A stretch of 64,000 bases of DNA from NCBI GenBank assembly GCA_963829835.1, contig CAWHKC010000004.1:1798001-1862000 (forward strand), given 5' to 3'. Of the stretch, positions 34,863-44,674 are shown piece by piece. The stretch is from Berkiella sp963829835. Its GTDB lineage: Bacteria > Pseudomonadota > Gammaproteobacteria > Berkiellales > Berkiellaceae. The notes under the pieces were generated by a model. The model was not told the origin of the DNA. It did no database searches and was given only the letters and a program-made list of their open reading frames with translations. The translations under genes were made by a program, and so were the position numbers. Position 1 is the first letter of the stretch, and every line of letters begins with the position of its first letter.

Positions 34863-36143
34863 ATGAGTGTACCAATAAATCAAGTGTGTTTTCGTACCCT
34901 TCATTTGGATAAGCCATGGTCTTTGGAAGCCTACCGTTCAGTGGGTGGTTATGAAGTTTGGCAGAAGATTTTGCGTGATAAAACGCCGCCTGATGATATT
35001 GTAAACGAATTGAAAACATCAGGATTAAGAGGCCGTGGCGGCGCTGGATTTCCGACTGGTTTAAAGTGGAGTTTTATGCCACGTAATAAGCCTGGTCAAA
35101 AATATGTATTATGTAATTCTGATGAAGGCGAGCCCGGTACTTGTAAAGATAGAGATATATTACGTTACAACCCACATCAACTTATTGAAGGCATGGCCAT
35201 TGCTGGTTATGTGATGAACGCAACGGTCGGCTATAACTACCTTCGCGGCGAATTTATTGAGCCTTTTGAGCGTATGGAACACGCTTTACATGAAGCACGT
35301 GAACTTGGCTTCATTGGTAAAAATATATTAGGCAGTGGTTTTGATTTTGAACTTCACAATGTCCTTGGTGCTGGTGCTTATATTTGCGGAGAAGAAACCG
35401 CATTGATGGATTCTCTTGAAGGGAAAAAGGGCATGCCACGCTTCAAGCCGCCTTTTCCAGCCAATTATGGTATTTATGGTTGCCCAACCAATATCAATAA
35501 CACGGAAAGTTTCGCCTCCGTACCTGTTATTTTGCAGCATGGTGGCAAGTGGTTTTTAGAATTAGGCTTACCCAACAATGGTGGCACTAAAATATTTTGT
35601 ATGTCTGGGCATGTGAATAAGCCTGGCAATTATGAAATTCCTTTGGGAACTCCCTTTGCGACATTATTAGAAATGGCCGGTGGTATGAAAAATGGGCGCA
35701 AACTAAAAGCTGTCATACCCGGTGGTTCATCTGTACCTGTGTTATCAGGGGATGAGATGATGAAACTAAATATGGATTATGATTCCATTGCAAAAGCGGG
35801 ATCAATGCTAGGCTCGGGCGCTGTCATCGTGATGGATGATACTACCTGTATGGTAAAGATGTTAGCCCGGATCTCAGATTTTTATTTTGAAGAGTCATGT
35901 GGTCAATGTACCCCGTGCCGAGAAGGTACTGGTTGGTTGGCGCGCATATTACATCGCATCATGCATGGACAGGGGACGATGCAAGATCTCGTTGTATTAG
36001 ATGATGTTGCCGATAAAATTATGGGGCGCACTATATGTGCTTTGGGAGATGCGGCGGCGATGCCTGTTCGCTCTTTCCTTAAACATTTTAGAGAAGAATT
36101 TGTTTATATGATTGAACATAAACGTTCAATTATTGCAGCTTGA
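34863..36143 (+). CDS. nuoF: NADH-quinone oxidoreductase subunit F
   Basis: NuoF binds FMN and NADH and carries the N3 [4Fe-4S] cluster. The nucleotide-binding glycine loop GLRGRGGAGFPTGLKW, CNSDEGEPGTCKDRDI, the YICGEETALMDSLEG FMN region and the cluster motif ESCGQCTPCREGTGW are all present in the 426-residue protein. The correct start is ATG 34863, preceded by aaggag; the frame is open upstream inside nuoE, but that part is not NuoF-like. It is 5 bases after nuoE, and nuoG follows 19 bases later. Confidence 0.97.
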   Translation: MSVPINQVCFRTLHLDKPWSLEAYRSVGGYEVWQKILRDKTPPDDIVNELKTSGLRGRGGAGFPTGLKWSFMPRNKPGQKYVLCNSDEGEPGTCKDRDILRYNPHQLIEGMAIAGYVMNATVGYNYLRGEFIEPFERMEHALHEARELGFIGKNILGSGFDFELHNVLGAGAYICGEETALMDSLEGKKGMPRFKPPFPANYGIYGCPTNINNTESFASVPVILQHGGKWFLELGLPNNGGTKIFCMSGHVNKPGNYEIPLGTPFATLLEMAGGMKNGRKLKAVIPGGSSVPVLSGDEMMKLNMDYDSIAKAGSMLGSGAVIVMDDTTCMVKMLARISDFYFEESCGQCTPCREGTGWLARILHRIMHGQGTMQDLVVLDDVADKIMGRTICALGDAAAMPVRSFLKHFREEFVYMIEHKRSIIAA

Positions 36144-36162
36144 TTGGTATCCTGGAGAAAAG

Positions 36163-38562
36163 ATGGCCACCATCGAAATTGATAATATAAAAGTTGAAGC
36201 TCGCCAAGGTCAAATGATCATTGAAGCTGCAGACAGTGTTGGCATTCGTATTCCCCGTTTTTGTTATCATAAAAAATTGTCCATAGCAGCTAATTGCCGC
36301 ATGTGTTTGGTTGATGTTGAAAAGGCACCTAAACCATTACCCGCCTGTGCAACACCTGTTTCCGATGGAATGAAAATATATACTACCTCACCACGCGCCA
36401 TTGATGCACAAAAAGCAGTCATGGAATTTTTATTGATTAATCATCCATTAGATTGCCCTATTTGCGATCAAGGTGGACAATGTGAATTGCAAGATGTTGC
36501 CATGGAATATGGTAAAGACACTTCACGTTTTGTTGAACGAAAACGGGTTGTCAAAGATAAAGATATTGGTCCGCTTATTAGCACTGAAATGACACGGTGT
36601 ATTCACTGCACTCGCTGTGTGCGTTTTGGCGCTGAAATTGCAGGGCAGCGAGAATTAGGTGCTACAGGACGTGGTGAATTTATGGAGATTGGCACTTATA
36701 TTGAAAAAAGTGTTAACTCTGAATTGTCAGGTAACGTTATTGATTTATGCCCAGTAGGTGCTTTAACCTCAAAGCCATTTCGTTTTCAAGCAAGAGCATG
36801 GGAACTACAAGCGCTACCTGGTGTGTCTGCGCATGATTGTATTGGATCGCATGTCTTCTATCACACCCTTCATGATAAAGTCATGCGAACACTGCCTCGA
36901 GATAATGAAGCATTAAATGAAGTTTGGTTATCAGATCGCGATCGCTTTGGTTATGAAGGATTCAATCATCCTGAAAGACTCGCTGAACCTTGGATTAAAC
37001 GTGATAACCAATGGAAAGAAGTTGATTGGCCTACGGCTTTGAGTTTTGCGGTTGAAAAGTTACAAAAAATTGTGCAAAAAGAAGGACCAGAGCAAATTGG
37101 CGCGCTGGTTTCACCGAACAGTACTTTAGAAGAATTTTATTTATTGCAAAAACTGCTTCGTTCGCAAAAATGTCCCAATATCGATCACCGTCTACGGCAA
37201 GTGGATAATCGTCATCAAGACAGCTTAGGCACATTTCCAACGCTAGGGATTTCCCTTGGTGATTTAGAATTGCAAGATGCGATAGTTATAATCGGTAGTG
37301 ATATTAAAAAAGAACAACCCCTGATTAGTCATCGTATTCGCAAAGCATCTCTTCATGGTGCTCAAATTTTTGCGATTAATCCTTTGGATGTGACTTTCAA
37401 TTTTTCAGTAGCAAGAAATATTGTTGGCGTAAAAGGACATTTTCTTCAAGAATTAATGGAAGTTGTTTGTGCTGCAATGACGCTGGTCGATAAAGAAGTT
37501 TTAGCAGACGTGCCTGTTGATGCTAAAGAAATGTTATCTGGGTTGACGCCATCAGAGCAGGCAATAGATTTTGCAAAAGCCTTATTTTCTACCAATAAGA
37601 AAAGTGTGATATTAGGCGCTTATGCATGGAGTCACCCACAGGCCCAAAGTATTTATTGGTTTAGCCGGATCCTCGCACATCTTACTCAATCCACTTGGGG
37701 TGAAATGAGTAATGGCGCTAATAGTGCAGGTGGTTGGTTAGCAGGTGCCATACCACATCGTTTACCGCTTGGTGAATCGGAGGCGATGACTAAAGGCCTC
37801 ACCGCTCTTGAAATGCTGCAAAAACCACGTCAGGGATACATATTACTTGGCTGCGAACCAGAATATGATTGCGCAACACCAAAGCTAGCCCTTGAAGCCT
37901 TATTACAAGCGGATGCAGTGATTGCTTTAACCGCATTTGATAGTCCCTTACTGCGCGAATATGCTGATGTTTTATTACCAATAACACCAATAACAGAAAT
38001 GGCTGGTACCTATGTAAACGCCTTTGGTGATTGGCACAGTTTTAAGCCGGCGGTGAGTCCTTTTGGGCAAAGTCGCCCTGCGTGGAAAGTGCTGCGTGTG
38101 ATGGCTAATTTATGGGAAATACCCGATTTTGATTATCAAAATCAGGATGAACTATTAGGGGAAATGGAAACCTTACGGGCGTATAACCCCTATTATTCAG
38201 ATAATTTGTTATCAATGTCTTGTTCAGTAGAGGCGTTGGATAATGATCAAACCAAATGGGTTAGACTAGCACCCACAGGGCTTTATGATGTCGATGGAAT
38301 TACACGTCGTGCTTCAGCCTTACAACTGACCCAAGATGCACAAATGCAATCTGTCAAAATAAATTCCCAAGATGCTTCGCTGCATCAACTGCAAGAAGGA
38401 CAGATGGTATGGGTCATTCAAGAAGGAAATAAAATCATAGCGCCTTTACCCATAGAAATTGATGATAGATTACCCAATGGTGCTGCCCTGGTTGCTGCGA
38501 GTATCGCACCAACCCAAATGTTAGGGGCACCTTACGGCTTAATTGAATTGAAACCAGCTTAA
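36163..38562 (+). CDS. nuoG: NADH-quinone oxidoreductase subunit G
   Basis: NuoG (75-kDa subunit) carries three Fe-S clusters in its N-terminal part: the [2Fe-2S] ligands in PRFCYHKKLSIAANCRMCLVD and CATP, the His/Cys cluster after HPLDCPICDQGGQCELQD, and CIHCTRCVRFGAE...CPVGALTSKPFR. The rest is a molybdopterin-oxidoreductase-like fold without the cofactor. ATG 36163 (MATIEIDNIKVEA) has ctggag 6 bases upstream; the frame opens earlier within nuoF. At 799 residues it is shorter than the E. coli protein. Confidence 0.96.
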   Translation: MATIEIDNIKVEARQGQMIIEAADSVGIRIPRFCYHKKLSIAANCRMCLVDVEKAPKPLPACATPVSDGMKIYTTSPRAIDAQKAVMEFLLINHPLDCPICDQGGQCELQDVAMEYGKDTSRFVERKRVVKDKDIGPLISTEMTRCIHCTRCVRFGAEIAGQRELGATGRGEFMEIGTYIEKSVNSELSGNVIDLCPVGALTSKPFRFQARAWELQALPGVSAHDCIGSHVFYHTLHDKVMRTLPRDNEALNEVWLSDRDRFGYEGFNHPERLAEPWIKRDNQWKEVDWPTALSFAVEKLQKIVQKEGPEQIGALVSPNSTLEEFYLLQKLLRSQKCPNIDHRLRQVDNRHQDSLGTFPTLGISLGDLELQDAIVIIGSDIKKEQPLISHRIRKASLHGAQIFAINPLDVTFNFSVARNIVGVKGHFLQELMEVVCAAMTLVDKEVLADVPVDAKEMLSGLTPSEQAIDFAKALFSTNKKSVILGAYAWSHPQAQSIYWFSRILAHLTQSTWGEMSNGANSAGGWLAGAIPHRLPLGESEAMTKGLTALEMLQKPRQGYILLGCEPEYDCATPKLALEALLQADAVIALTAFDSPLLREYADVLLPITPITEMAGTYVNAFGDWHSFKPAVSPFGQSRPAWKVLRVMANLWEIPDFDYQNQDELLGEMETLRAYNPYYSDNLLSMSCSVEALDNDQTKWVRLAPTGLYDVDGITRRASALQLTQDAQMQSVKINSQDASLHQLQEGQMVWVIQEGNKIIAPLPIEIDDRLPNGAALVAASIAPTQMLGAPYGLIELKPA

Positions 38563-38579
38563 ACAGAGGAATGATTAAT

Positions 38580-39608
38580 GTGATAATGGAGTGGTTGACG
38601 ATATTGGTTACTATAGTCATCAAAAGCTTGGTGATTATCCTACCCTTGATCTTGGCCGTGGCCTATCTCACTTACGCAGAGCGTAAGGTGATTGGTTATA
38701 TCCAAGTGCGTATTGGACCCAATCGCGTTGGGCCATTAGGCTTACTACAACCATTTGCTGATGTTTTTAAATTACTTTTTAAAGAAGTGATATTACCAGC
38801 TAGGTCGAATAAATTTTTATTTATCATAGCCCCCATTTTAGTTTTTGCTCCTTCTATTGTTGCTTGGTCTATTATTCCCTTTAGTGAAGGATGGGAGCTT
38901 GCTAATGTTAATGCAGGCCTTTTGTTTTTGCTGACAATGACGTCTCTTGGGGTATATGGAATTATTATTGCTGGATGGTCTTCTAATTCAAAATATGCCT
39001 TTTTAGGTGCATTACGATCTGCTGCTCAAGTTGTCTCCTATGAAATCCCGATGGGTTTTGCGCTAGTTGGTGTTTTGATGGCCGCAGGAAGCATGAATCT
39101 GGGTGATATCGTGCGAGCACAAAGCGGTGGTTTATTGCATTGGTACTGGCTACCTTTATTTCCTTTGTTTATCGTTTATTGGATCTCAGCTGTTGCAGAG
39201 ACAAACCGGGCGCCATTTGACGTTGCAGAAGGTGAATCTGAAATTGTTGCAGGGTTTCATGTTGAATATGCGGGCATGACCTTTGCCATTTTCTTTTTAG
39301 CTGAATACGCCAATATGATTCTGCTATCTACTGTTTGTGCATTAATATTTATGGGCGGCTGGTTATCTCCATTTGAAAGTATTCCGTTTATCCAAGAGAA
39401 GCTCAATTGGATCCCAGGGATCATGTGGCTTGGATTAAAAGTATCTTTCTTTTTATTTTTATATCTTTGGTTTCGAGCAACCTTTCCTCGGTATCGTTAT
39501 GATCAAATTATGCGATTGGGCTGGAAAGTCTTCATACCCGTCACATTCTTTTGGATAGTGGTTGAAGCCATCGCAATTAAAACGCATTTAGGCCCTTGGT
39601 TTACATAG
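38580..39608 (+). CDS. nuoH: NADH-quinone oxidoreductase subunit H
   Basis: NuoH is the membrane subunit that completes the quinone channel. It has about eight membrane segments and the conserved loops AERKVIGYIQVRIGPNRVGP, AETNRAPFDVAEGESEIVAGFHVEY and FLWFRATFPRYRYDQ-like sequence near the end. The start is uncertain: ATG 38571 directly abuts the only ribosome site (agagga, 38565-38570), so GTG 38580, nine bases from it, is preferred. ATG 38586 is also in frame. Normal length (about 342 residues). Confidence 0.95.
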   Translation: MIMEWLTILVTIVIKSLVIILPLILAVAYLTYAERKVIGYIQVRIGPNRVGPLGLLQPFADVFKLLFKEVILPARSNKFLFIIAPILVFAPSIVAWSIIPFSEGWELANVNAGLLFLLTMTSLGVYGIIIAGWSSNSKYAFLGALRSAAQVVSYEIPMGFALVGVLMAAGSMNLGDIVRAQSGGLLHWYWLPLFPLFIVYWISAVAETNRAPFDVAEGESEIVAGFHVEYAGMTFAIFFLAEYANMILLSTVCALIFMGGWLSPFESIPFIQEKLNWIPGIMWLGLKVSFFLFLYLWFRATFPRYRYDQIMRLGWKVFIPVTFFWIVVEAIAIKTHLGPWFT

Positions 39609-39617
39609 AGAGAGACT

Positions 39618-40112
39618 ATGGCTTTAAAAAAACTTACCCACGCTATTAAAAGCTTTGCGCTGTGGGAATTGCTTATTGGTTTAAAGCTAACGGGCAGATA
39701 TTTGTTTGCTCGTAAAATTACGGTGCAATATCCCGAAGAGGAAACACCACGTTCAGTACGCTTTCGAGGTATTCATGCGCTTCGTCGTTACCCTAATGGC
39801 GAGGAACGTTGTATTGCTTGTAAATTATGTGAGGCGGTTTGCCCAGCATTGGCAATTACGATTGACTCAGAAGAACGTGAGGATGGGAGCCGACGTACAA
39901 CACGTTATGAAATTGACTTGTTTAAATGTATCTATTGTGGCTTTTGTGAAGAATCTTGCCCAGTCGATTCCATTGTTGAAACCGATATGGCGCATTATGC
40001 CTTTCTTGAGCGTGGTGAAAATATTTTAGATAAACAAAAATTATTAGCAATTGGTGATAAATATGAAGCACAAATTGCTGCGTGTCGGACCTCTGATGCG
40101 CCATATCGCTAG
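39618..40112 (+). CDS. nuoI: NADH-quinone oxidoreductase subunit I
   Basis: NuoI carries the N6a and N6b clusters that pass electrons to NuoB. Two ferredoxin motifs are visible, CIACKLCEAVCPALAI (near residue 61) and CIYCGFCEESCPVDSI (near residue 100). The short N-terminal helix and the 164-residue length are typical of the proteobacterial form. It starts at ATG 39618 after agagagac, 9 bases after nuoH. Confidence 0.97.
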   Translation: MALKKLTHAIKSFALWELLIGLKLTGRYLFARKITVQYPEEETPRSVRFRGIHALRRYPNGEERCIACKLCEAVCPALAITIDSEEREDGSRRTTRYEIDLFKCIYCGFCEESCPVDSIVETDMAHYAFLERGENILDKQKLLAIGDKYEAQIAACRTSDAPYR

Positions 40113-40121
40113 GGATCGATT

Positions 40122-40742
40122 ATGACAATTACAATCCAACAGCTGGTTTTTTATTCTTTTTCTATTTTGGCTATTTCATCTAGTTTGATGATGATTTTGT
40201 CAAAAAATCCTGTAAAGTCAGTTTTATATTTAGTATTTACTTTCTTCTGCATGGCAGGCATCTGGATGCTGCTTGAATCTGAGTTTTTAGCCATAGTGCT
40301 GGTACTTGTGTATGTAGGCGCGGTAATGGTTCTTTTCTTGTTTGTGGTCATGATGCTCGATATTGAAATCGTTAAAAGCGAGAAGGACCCTTTTGTTAAA
40401 TATTGGCCGATTGGCGTCATCACAGCTTGTGTCACGATTGTTTTGCTCTTTATGGCTGTGGGAAAAAGTCACTTCGGGATAGCTGAAGTGCCTATGCCTT
40501 TGGCTAAAGCAAGTGATTATAGCAATGTGAAAGTGTTAGGTAATGTACTATACACAGATTTTCTCCTTCCTTTTGAAATTGCAGGAGTGATTTTATTGGT
40601 TGCGATGATAGCTGCGATTGCATTGACCTTCCGTGGCCCAAGAGATACCAAAACACAAAAACCCGCTTTACAAACATTAGTGCGAAAAAGTGATCGATTA
40701 AGGATTGTTAAAATGCAATCTGAGCGGGGAGAAAACGCATGA
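40122..40742 (+). CDS. nuoJ: NADH-quinone oxidoreductase subunit J
   Basis: NuoJ is a small membrane subunit of the proton-pumping arm with five predicted membrane segments. The conserved VLVYVGAVMVLFLFVVMMLDI segment, which includes the pi-bulge helix, is near residue 62. The C-terminal tail after the last segment is basic. The product is 206 residues. It starts at ATG 40122 and overlaps the nuoK start by four bases. Confidence 0.95.
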   Translation: MTITIQQLVFYSFSILAISSSLMMILSKNPVKSVLYLVFTFFCMAGIWMLLESEFLAIVLVLVYVGAVMVLFLFVVMMLDIEIVKSEKDPFVKYWPIGVITACVTIVLLFMAVGKSHFGIAEVPMPLAKASDYSNVKVLGNVLYTDFLLPFEIAGVILLVAMIAAIALTFRGPRDTKTQKPALQTLVRKSDRLRIVKMQSERGENA

Positions 40743-41044
40743 TAGGTTTATATGAATATCTTTGCGTGGCGGCCATGCTCTTTGGGGTTGGAGTTGCTGG
40801 GATTTATATCAATCGTAAAAACGTCATTATTTTATTGATGTGTATCGAATTGATTTTATTAGCTGTGAATACTAACTTCGTTGCGTTCTCGCATTTTTTG
40901 CAAAATCAAATAGGCGAAGTTTTTGTATTTTTTATTTTAACGGTAGCGGCAGCTGAGGCGGCAATTGGATTAGCGATTCTAGTTGCTGTTTTTAGAAGCC
41001 GTAGAACAATTAATGTTGAAGAATTAGACTCATTGAAGGGGTAA
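40739..41044 (+). CDS. nuoK: NADH-quinone oxidoreductase subunit K
   Basis: NuoK has three membrane segments, with the conserved pump glutamates in MCIELILLAVN and in VAAAEAAIGLAILVAVFR. The 101-residue length is exact for the family. It starts at ATG 40739, overlapping the nuoJ stop (ATGA), and is followed by nuoL 3 bases later. Confidence 0.97.
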   Translation: MIGLYEYLCVAAMLFGVGVAGIYINRKNVIILLMCIELILLAVNTNFVAFSHFLQNQIGEVFVFFILTVAAAEAAIGLAILVAVFRSRRTINVEELDSLKG

Positions 41045-41047
41045 TTT

Positions 41048-43021
41048 GTGCAACTCAATGTCTCTCTTGAGTGTTTAATAATAGTTTTAGCGCCCTTAAT
41101 TGCAGCGATTGCTGCTGGATTATTTGGGCGTGTAATAGGTCGAGCTGGGGCACACTGGATCACCATCATTGGGGTGGCCATTAGCTTTTTTGTTTCAGTT
41201 AATATAGCAAAGCAGATGCTTTGGGATAAAAGCATTCCCGCATTAATCGACATGACGGTTTACACTTGGGCAACCATTGGACATTTAAAGTTCCAAGTTG
41301 GCTTTATGCTCGATCCGCTCACCATATTAATGATGTGTGTTGTCAGTTTCGTCTCATGGATGGTCCATATCTATACCATCGGTTATATGGCGGATGATCC
41401 GGGTTATCAACGATTTTTTAGTTACATCTCATTATTCACCTTTTCTATGTTGATGCTGGTTATGTCCAACAATTTTCTCCAACTTTTCTTTGGTTGGGAA
41501 GCGGTCGGTGTGGTGTCTTATCTTCTCATTGGTTTTTGGTTTAAACGTGAGTCAGCTATTTTTGCCAATCTAAAAGCTTTTTTAGTCAATCGTGTTGGTG
41601 ATATGGGATTTTTGCTTGGCATAGCCCTAGTGCTATCGGTATTTGGATCCCTTGATTATGCCGAAGTGTTTAAACAAGCCCCCACAGTTGCGGCTTCAAA
41701 TCCGATGATTGAAATTTTTCAAGGTAAGCCCTGGTCAGTATTTACCTTGATGGGAATTTTGCTCTTTATTGGTGCAATGGGTAAATCTGCTCAAATGCCC
41801 TTGCATGTATGGTTACCGGATTCAATGGAAGGTCCAACACCGATTTCTGCACTCATCCATGCTGCAACCATGGTGACTGCGGGCGTCTTTATGGTTGCTC
41901 GGATGTCACCGTTATTTGAATATTCAGAGACAGCTTTGAGTTTTGTCTTAATGATAGGCTCAGCTACCTGCTTGCTGATGGGGTTGATTGGTATCGTTCA
42001 AAACGATATTAAGCGTGTCATTGCTTATTCAACTTTGTCACAATTAGGTTACATGGTTGTGGCGCTTGGGGTTTCCGCTTATTCAGCCGGGATATTCCAT
42101 TTAATGACTCATGCTTTCTTTAAAGCGCTACTCTTTTTAGGCGCAGGTTCTGTCATCATCGCTATGCATCATGAGCAAGACATTCGTAATATGGGGGGCT
42201 TGCGTAAATACATGCCCATCACCTATATCACGATGTTGATTGGTTCGTTGGCTTTAGTCGGCTTTCCCTTTTTCTCTGGCTTTTATTCTAAAGATACTAT
42301 CATTGAAGCGGTGCATTTAAGTGATATCCCAGGTGCTAATATTGCTTATTGGGTAGTGCTGGGAAGTGTATTAGTGACCGCTTTGTATTCCTTTAGAATG
42401 TTCTTTTTAGTGTTTCACACTAAACCAAGAATGGATGAGCATACACGTTCTCATTTGCATGAGTCGCCAGCCGTTGTTTGGGTGCCATTAGTATTATTAG
42501 CGATCCCCTCTGTTATTATTGGCGCATGGTTTGCTAAACCTTTGTTTGATGGATTTTTTGGTCAATCCATTTTTGTGTTGCCAGAACATAATGTCATGCT
42601 CAAGTTAAGCGAAGAATATCATGGTGCGACAGCGATGGCGTTGCATGGATTTACGGCTCTTCCATTTTGGTTAGCCTTGGCAGGAATTGTTATGGCGTGG
42701 CTAGCTTATGTGCAAATGCCAAGTCTTGCGCGAATGATGCGCAGGATTTTTGCACCCCTTTACGCCATTTTGATTAGAAAATATGGTTTTGATGAGTTTA
42801 ATAAGGTAGTGGTAGCAGGTGGTACACGGGGTATGGGTTGGCTGTGCTGGCGTGTAGGCGATGTAACCATTATTGATGGTCTTTTTGTAAATGGTTCGGC
42901 AAAGAGTATTGGTTACTTTTCGCGCATTGTCCGTCATCTGCAATCAGGCTATGTCTATCATTATGCTTTTGCCATGATCACAGGATTAATACTCCTGATG
43001 TTATGGGTATTGCTAAAATAA
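41048..43021 (+). CDS. nuoL: NADH-quinone oxidoreductase subunit L
   Basis: NuoL is the distal antiporter-like pump subunit of complex I, 657 residues with about 16 membrane segments and the long lateral helix near the C terminus. Key regions are FGWEAVGVVSYLLIGFWF (helix 5 Glu), MPLHVWLPDSMEGPTPISALIHAATMV and NDIKRVIAYSTLSQLGYM. It starts at GTG 41048 with aaggggt 5 bases upstream. Confidence 0.97.
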   Translation: MQLNVSLECLIIVLAPLIAAIAAGLFGRVIGRAGAHWITIIGVAISFFVSVNIAKQMLWDKSIPALIDMTVYTWATIGHLKFQVGFMLDPLTILMMCVVSFVSWMVHIYTIGYMADDPGYQRFFSYISLFTFSMLMLVMSNNFLQLFFGWEAVGVVSYLLIGFWFKRESAIFANLKAFLVNRVGDMGFLLGIALVLSVFGSLDYAEVFKQAPTVAASNPMIEIFQGKPWSVFTLMGILLFIGAMGKSAQMPLHVWLPDSMEGPTPISALIHAATMVTAGVFMVARMSPLFEYSETALSFVLMIGSATCLLMGLIGIVQNDIKRVIAYSTLSQLGYMVVALGVSAYSAGIFHLMTHAFFKALLFLGAGSVIIAMHHEQDIRNMGGLRKYMPITYITMLIGSLALVGFPFFSGFYSKDTIIEAVHLSDIPGANIAYWVVLGSVLVTALYSFRMFFLVFHTKPRMDEHTRSHLHESPAVVWVPLVLLAIPSVIIGAWFAKPLFDGFFGQSIFVLPEHNVMLKLSEEYHGATAMALHGFTALPFWLALAGIVMAWLAYVQMPSLARMMRRIFAPLYAILIRKYGFDEFNKVVVAGGTRGMGWLCWRVGDVTIIDGLFVNGSAKSIGYFSRIVRHLQSGYVYHYAFAMITGLILLMLWVLLK

Positions 43022-43034
43022 AGAGGCTCTAAGA

Positions 43035-44567
43035 ATGCAATTGGGATTTGGGCTATTAAGCGCTTTAATTTGGTTTCCAATCATTGGGGCCATTCTTATC
43101 TTTATTATCGGTGGCGACAAAGAGCCAAACCGTGCCAGATGGTTAGCATTATTGGTTTCTCTCATCTGTTTAGGTTTATGTATACCGTTGTGGCAAAACT
43201 TTGATATGCAAGCAACGGGATATCAATTTATAGAAGAGAGAGCTTGGTTCCCAGCACTTAATATTCGGTATATGTTGGGTGTTGATGGTTTTGCGATGCC
43301 ATTGATTATTTTAACTTGTTTGTTTACACCATTGGTTATCATCTCAGCCTGGCAAGTGATTGAAAAGCGCGTAGCGCATTACATGGCTGCCTTTTTAATT
43401 ATGCAAGGTCTCATGTGCGGTGTTTTTGCTGCCATGGATGCCATACTTTTTTATGTATTTTGGGAAGCCATGTTAGTACCGATGTTTTTAATCATCGGGA
43501 TCTGGGGTGGACCAAACCGCATCTATGCAACGATTAAGTTTTTTCTTTATACCTTTTTAGGATCTGTTTTCTTATTGGTTGCTTTAATTTATCTACACTT
43601 ACAAGCATCAGCGACAGGCATTGATAATTCTTTTGCTATCACGGCTTTCCACCAGCTTCCGATTTCTTTGACCACACAAAAGTGGATTTTGGTTGCTTTC
43701 TTATTAGCGTTTGCAGTTAAGATTCCTATGGTGCCAGTTCATACTTGGTTACCTGATGCTCACGTTGAAGCACCCACCGGTGGTTCAGTTGTCTTGGCTG
43801 CCATTTTATTAAAAATGGGTGCTTATGGCTTTTTGCGGTTTATCTTACCTATCGTTCCCGATGCTAGTAGAGAATGGCAAGTTTATATTATTGGTGCTTC
43901 CTTAATTGCCGTGGTTTACATTGGTTTAATTGCGATTGTGCAAAAAGATATGAAAAAACTCATTGCTTATTCTTCTATTGCGCATATGGGCTTTGTCACT
44001 TTAGGTATTTTCATCGCTTTCTCATTGGTTAATATGGATTCCCCTCAGACTGCGGCAATGGGTATTCAAGGGGCTTATGTTCAAATGATATCCCATGGTT
44101 TTATTTCAGGCGCATTATTCCTATGTGTTGGTGTTTTGTACGATAGAGTGCATTCACGTGAAATTGCCGATTATGGTGGTGTTGTGAATACAATGCCCAT
44201 TTTTGCAAGCTTCTTTGTATTGTTCGCTTTAGCAAATGCAGGACTGCCAGGGACCTCCGGTTTTGTTGGAGAGTTCTTTGTTATTTTGAGCGCTTTTCAA
44301 GCTAACCCGTGGTATGCCTTTTTTGCCAGTCTCACACTGATTTTGGGCGCCTCTTATACATTGTGGATGGTGAAACGCGTTGTTTTTGGTGAAATAGCGA
44401 ACAATCATGTTGCTACCTTGAAAGATGTGAGTGGCCGTGAAATTAGCTTCTTAACTGTTTTAGCAATCTTGGTTATGTTATTTGGACTGTGGCCTAAGCC
44501 TTTAGTTGATGTGACGCAATCATCGGTGACGGGTTTGTTGGAACATATTGGTAAACCAAAATATTAA
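43035..44567 (+). CDS. nuoM: NADH-quinone oxidoreductase subunit M
   Basis: NuoM is an antiporter-like pump subunit with about 14 membrane segments. Its 510 residues include YVFWEAMLVPMFLIIGIWGG (helix 5 Glu), VPVHTWLPDAHVEAPTGGSV and QKDMKKLIAYSSIAHMGFV. It starts at ATG 43035, 13 bases after nuoL. A degenerate palindromic repeat (44568-44654) separates it from nuoN, the only sizeable gap inside the operon. Confidence 0.97.
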   Translation: MQLGFGLLSALIWFPIIGAILIFIIGGDKEPNRARWLALLVSLICLGLCIPLWQNFDMQATGYQFIEERAWFPALNIRYMLGVDGFAMPLIILTCLFTPLVIISAWQVIEKRVAHYMAAFLIMQGLMCGVFAAMDAILFYVFWEAMLVPMFLIIGIWGGPNRIYATIKFFLYTFLGSVFLLVALIYLHLQASATGIDNSFAITAFHQLPISLTTQKWILVAFLLAFAVKIPMVPVHTWLPDAHVEAPTGGSVVLAAILLKMGAYGFLRFILPIVPDASREWQVYIIGASLIAVVYIGLIAIVQKDMKKLIAYSSIAHMGFVTLGIFIAFSLVNMDSPQTAAMGIQGAYVQMISHGFISGALFLCVGVLYDRVHSREIADYGGVVNTMPIFASFFVLFALANAGLPGTSGFVGEFFVILSAFQANPWYAFFASLTLILGASYTLWMVKRVVFGEIANNHVATLKDVSGREISFLTVLAILVMLFGLWPKPLVDVTQSSVTGLLEHIGKPKY

Positions 44568-44654
44568 AGACCCTCACCTTAACCCTCTCCTCCCCACAAG
44601 GGGGACAAGGACCCCTTCGGGGCAAAAGGGAGAGGGGAAAAGAAGGTGAAGAGT
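44568..44654. repeat. AAGACCCTCA-family repeat inside the nuo operon
   Basis: The left end agaccctcaccttaaccctctcc and the right end gggagaggggaaaagaaggtgaagagtt are related to the element at 8738-8818, and an inner hairpin (acccc-ttcg-gggg-type) is visible. It lies between nuoM and nuoN and would form a stable RNA structure, possibly lowering or stabilising expression of nuoN relative to the upstream genes. Confidence 0.7.
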
Positions 44655-44674
44655 TAATTGGAGAATTTAATTAG

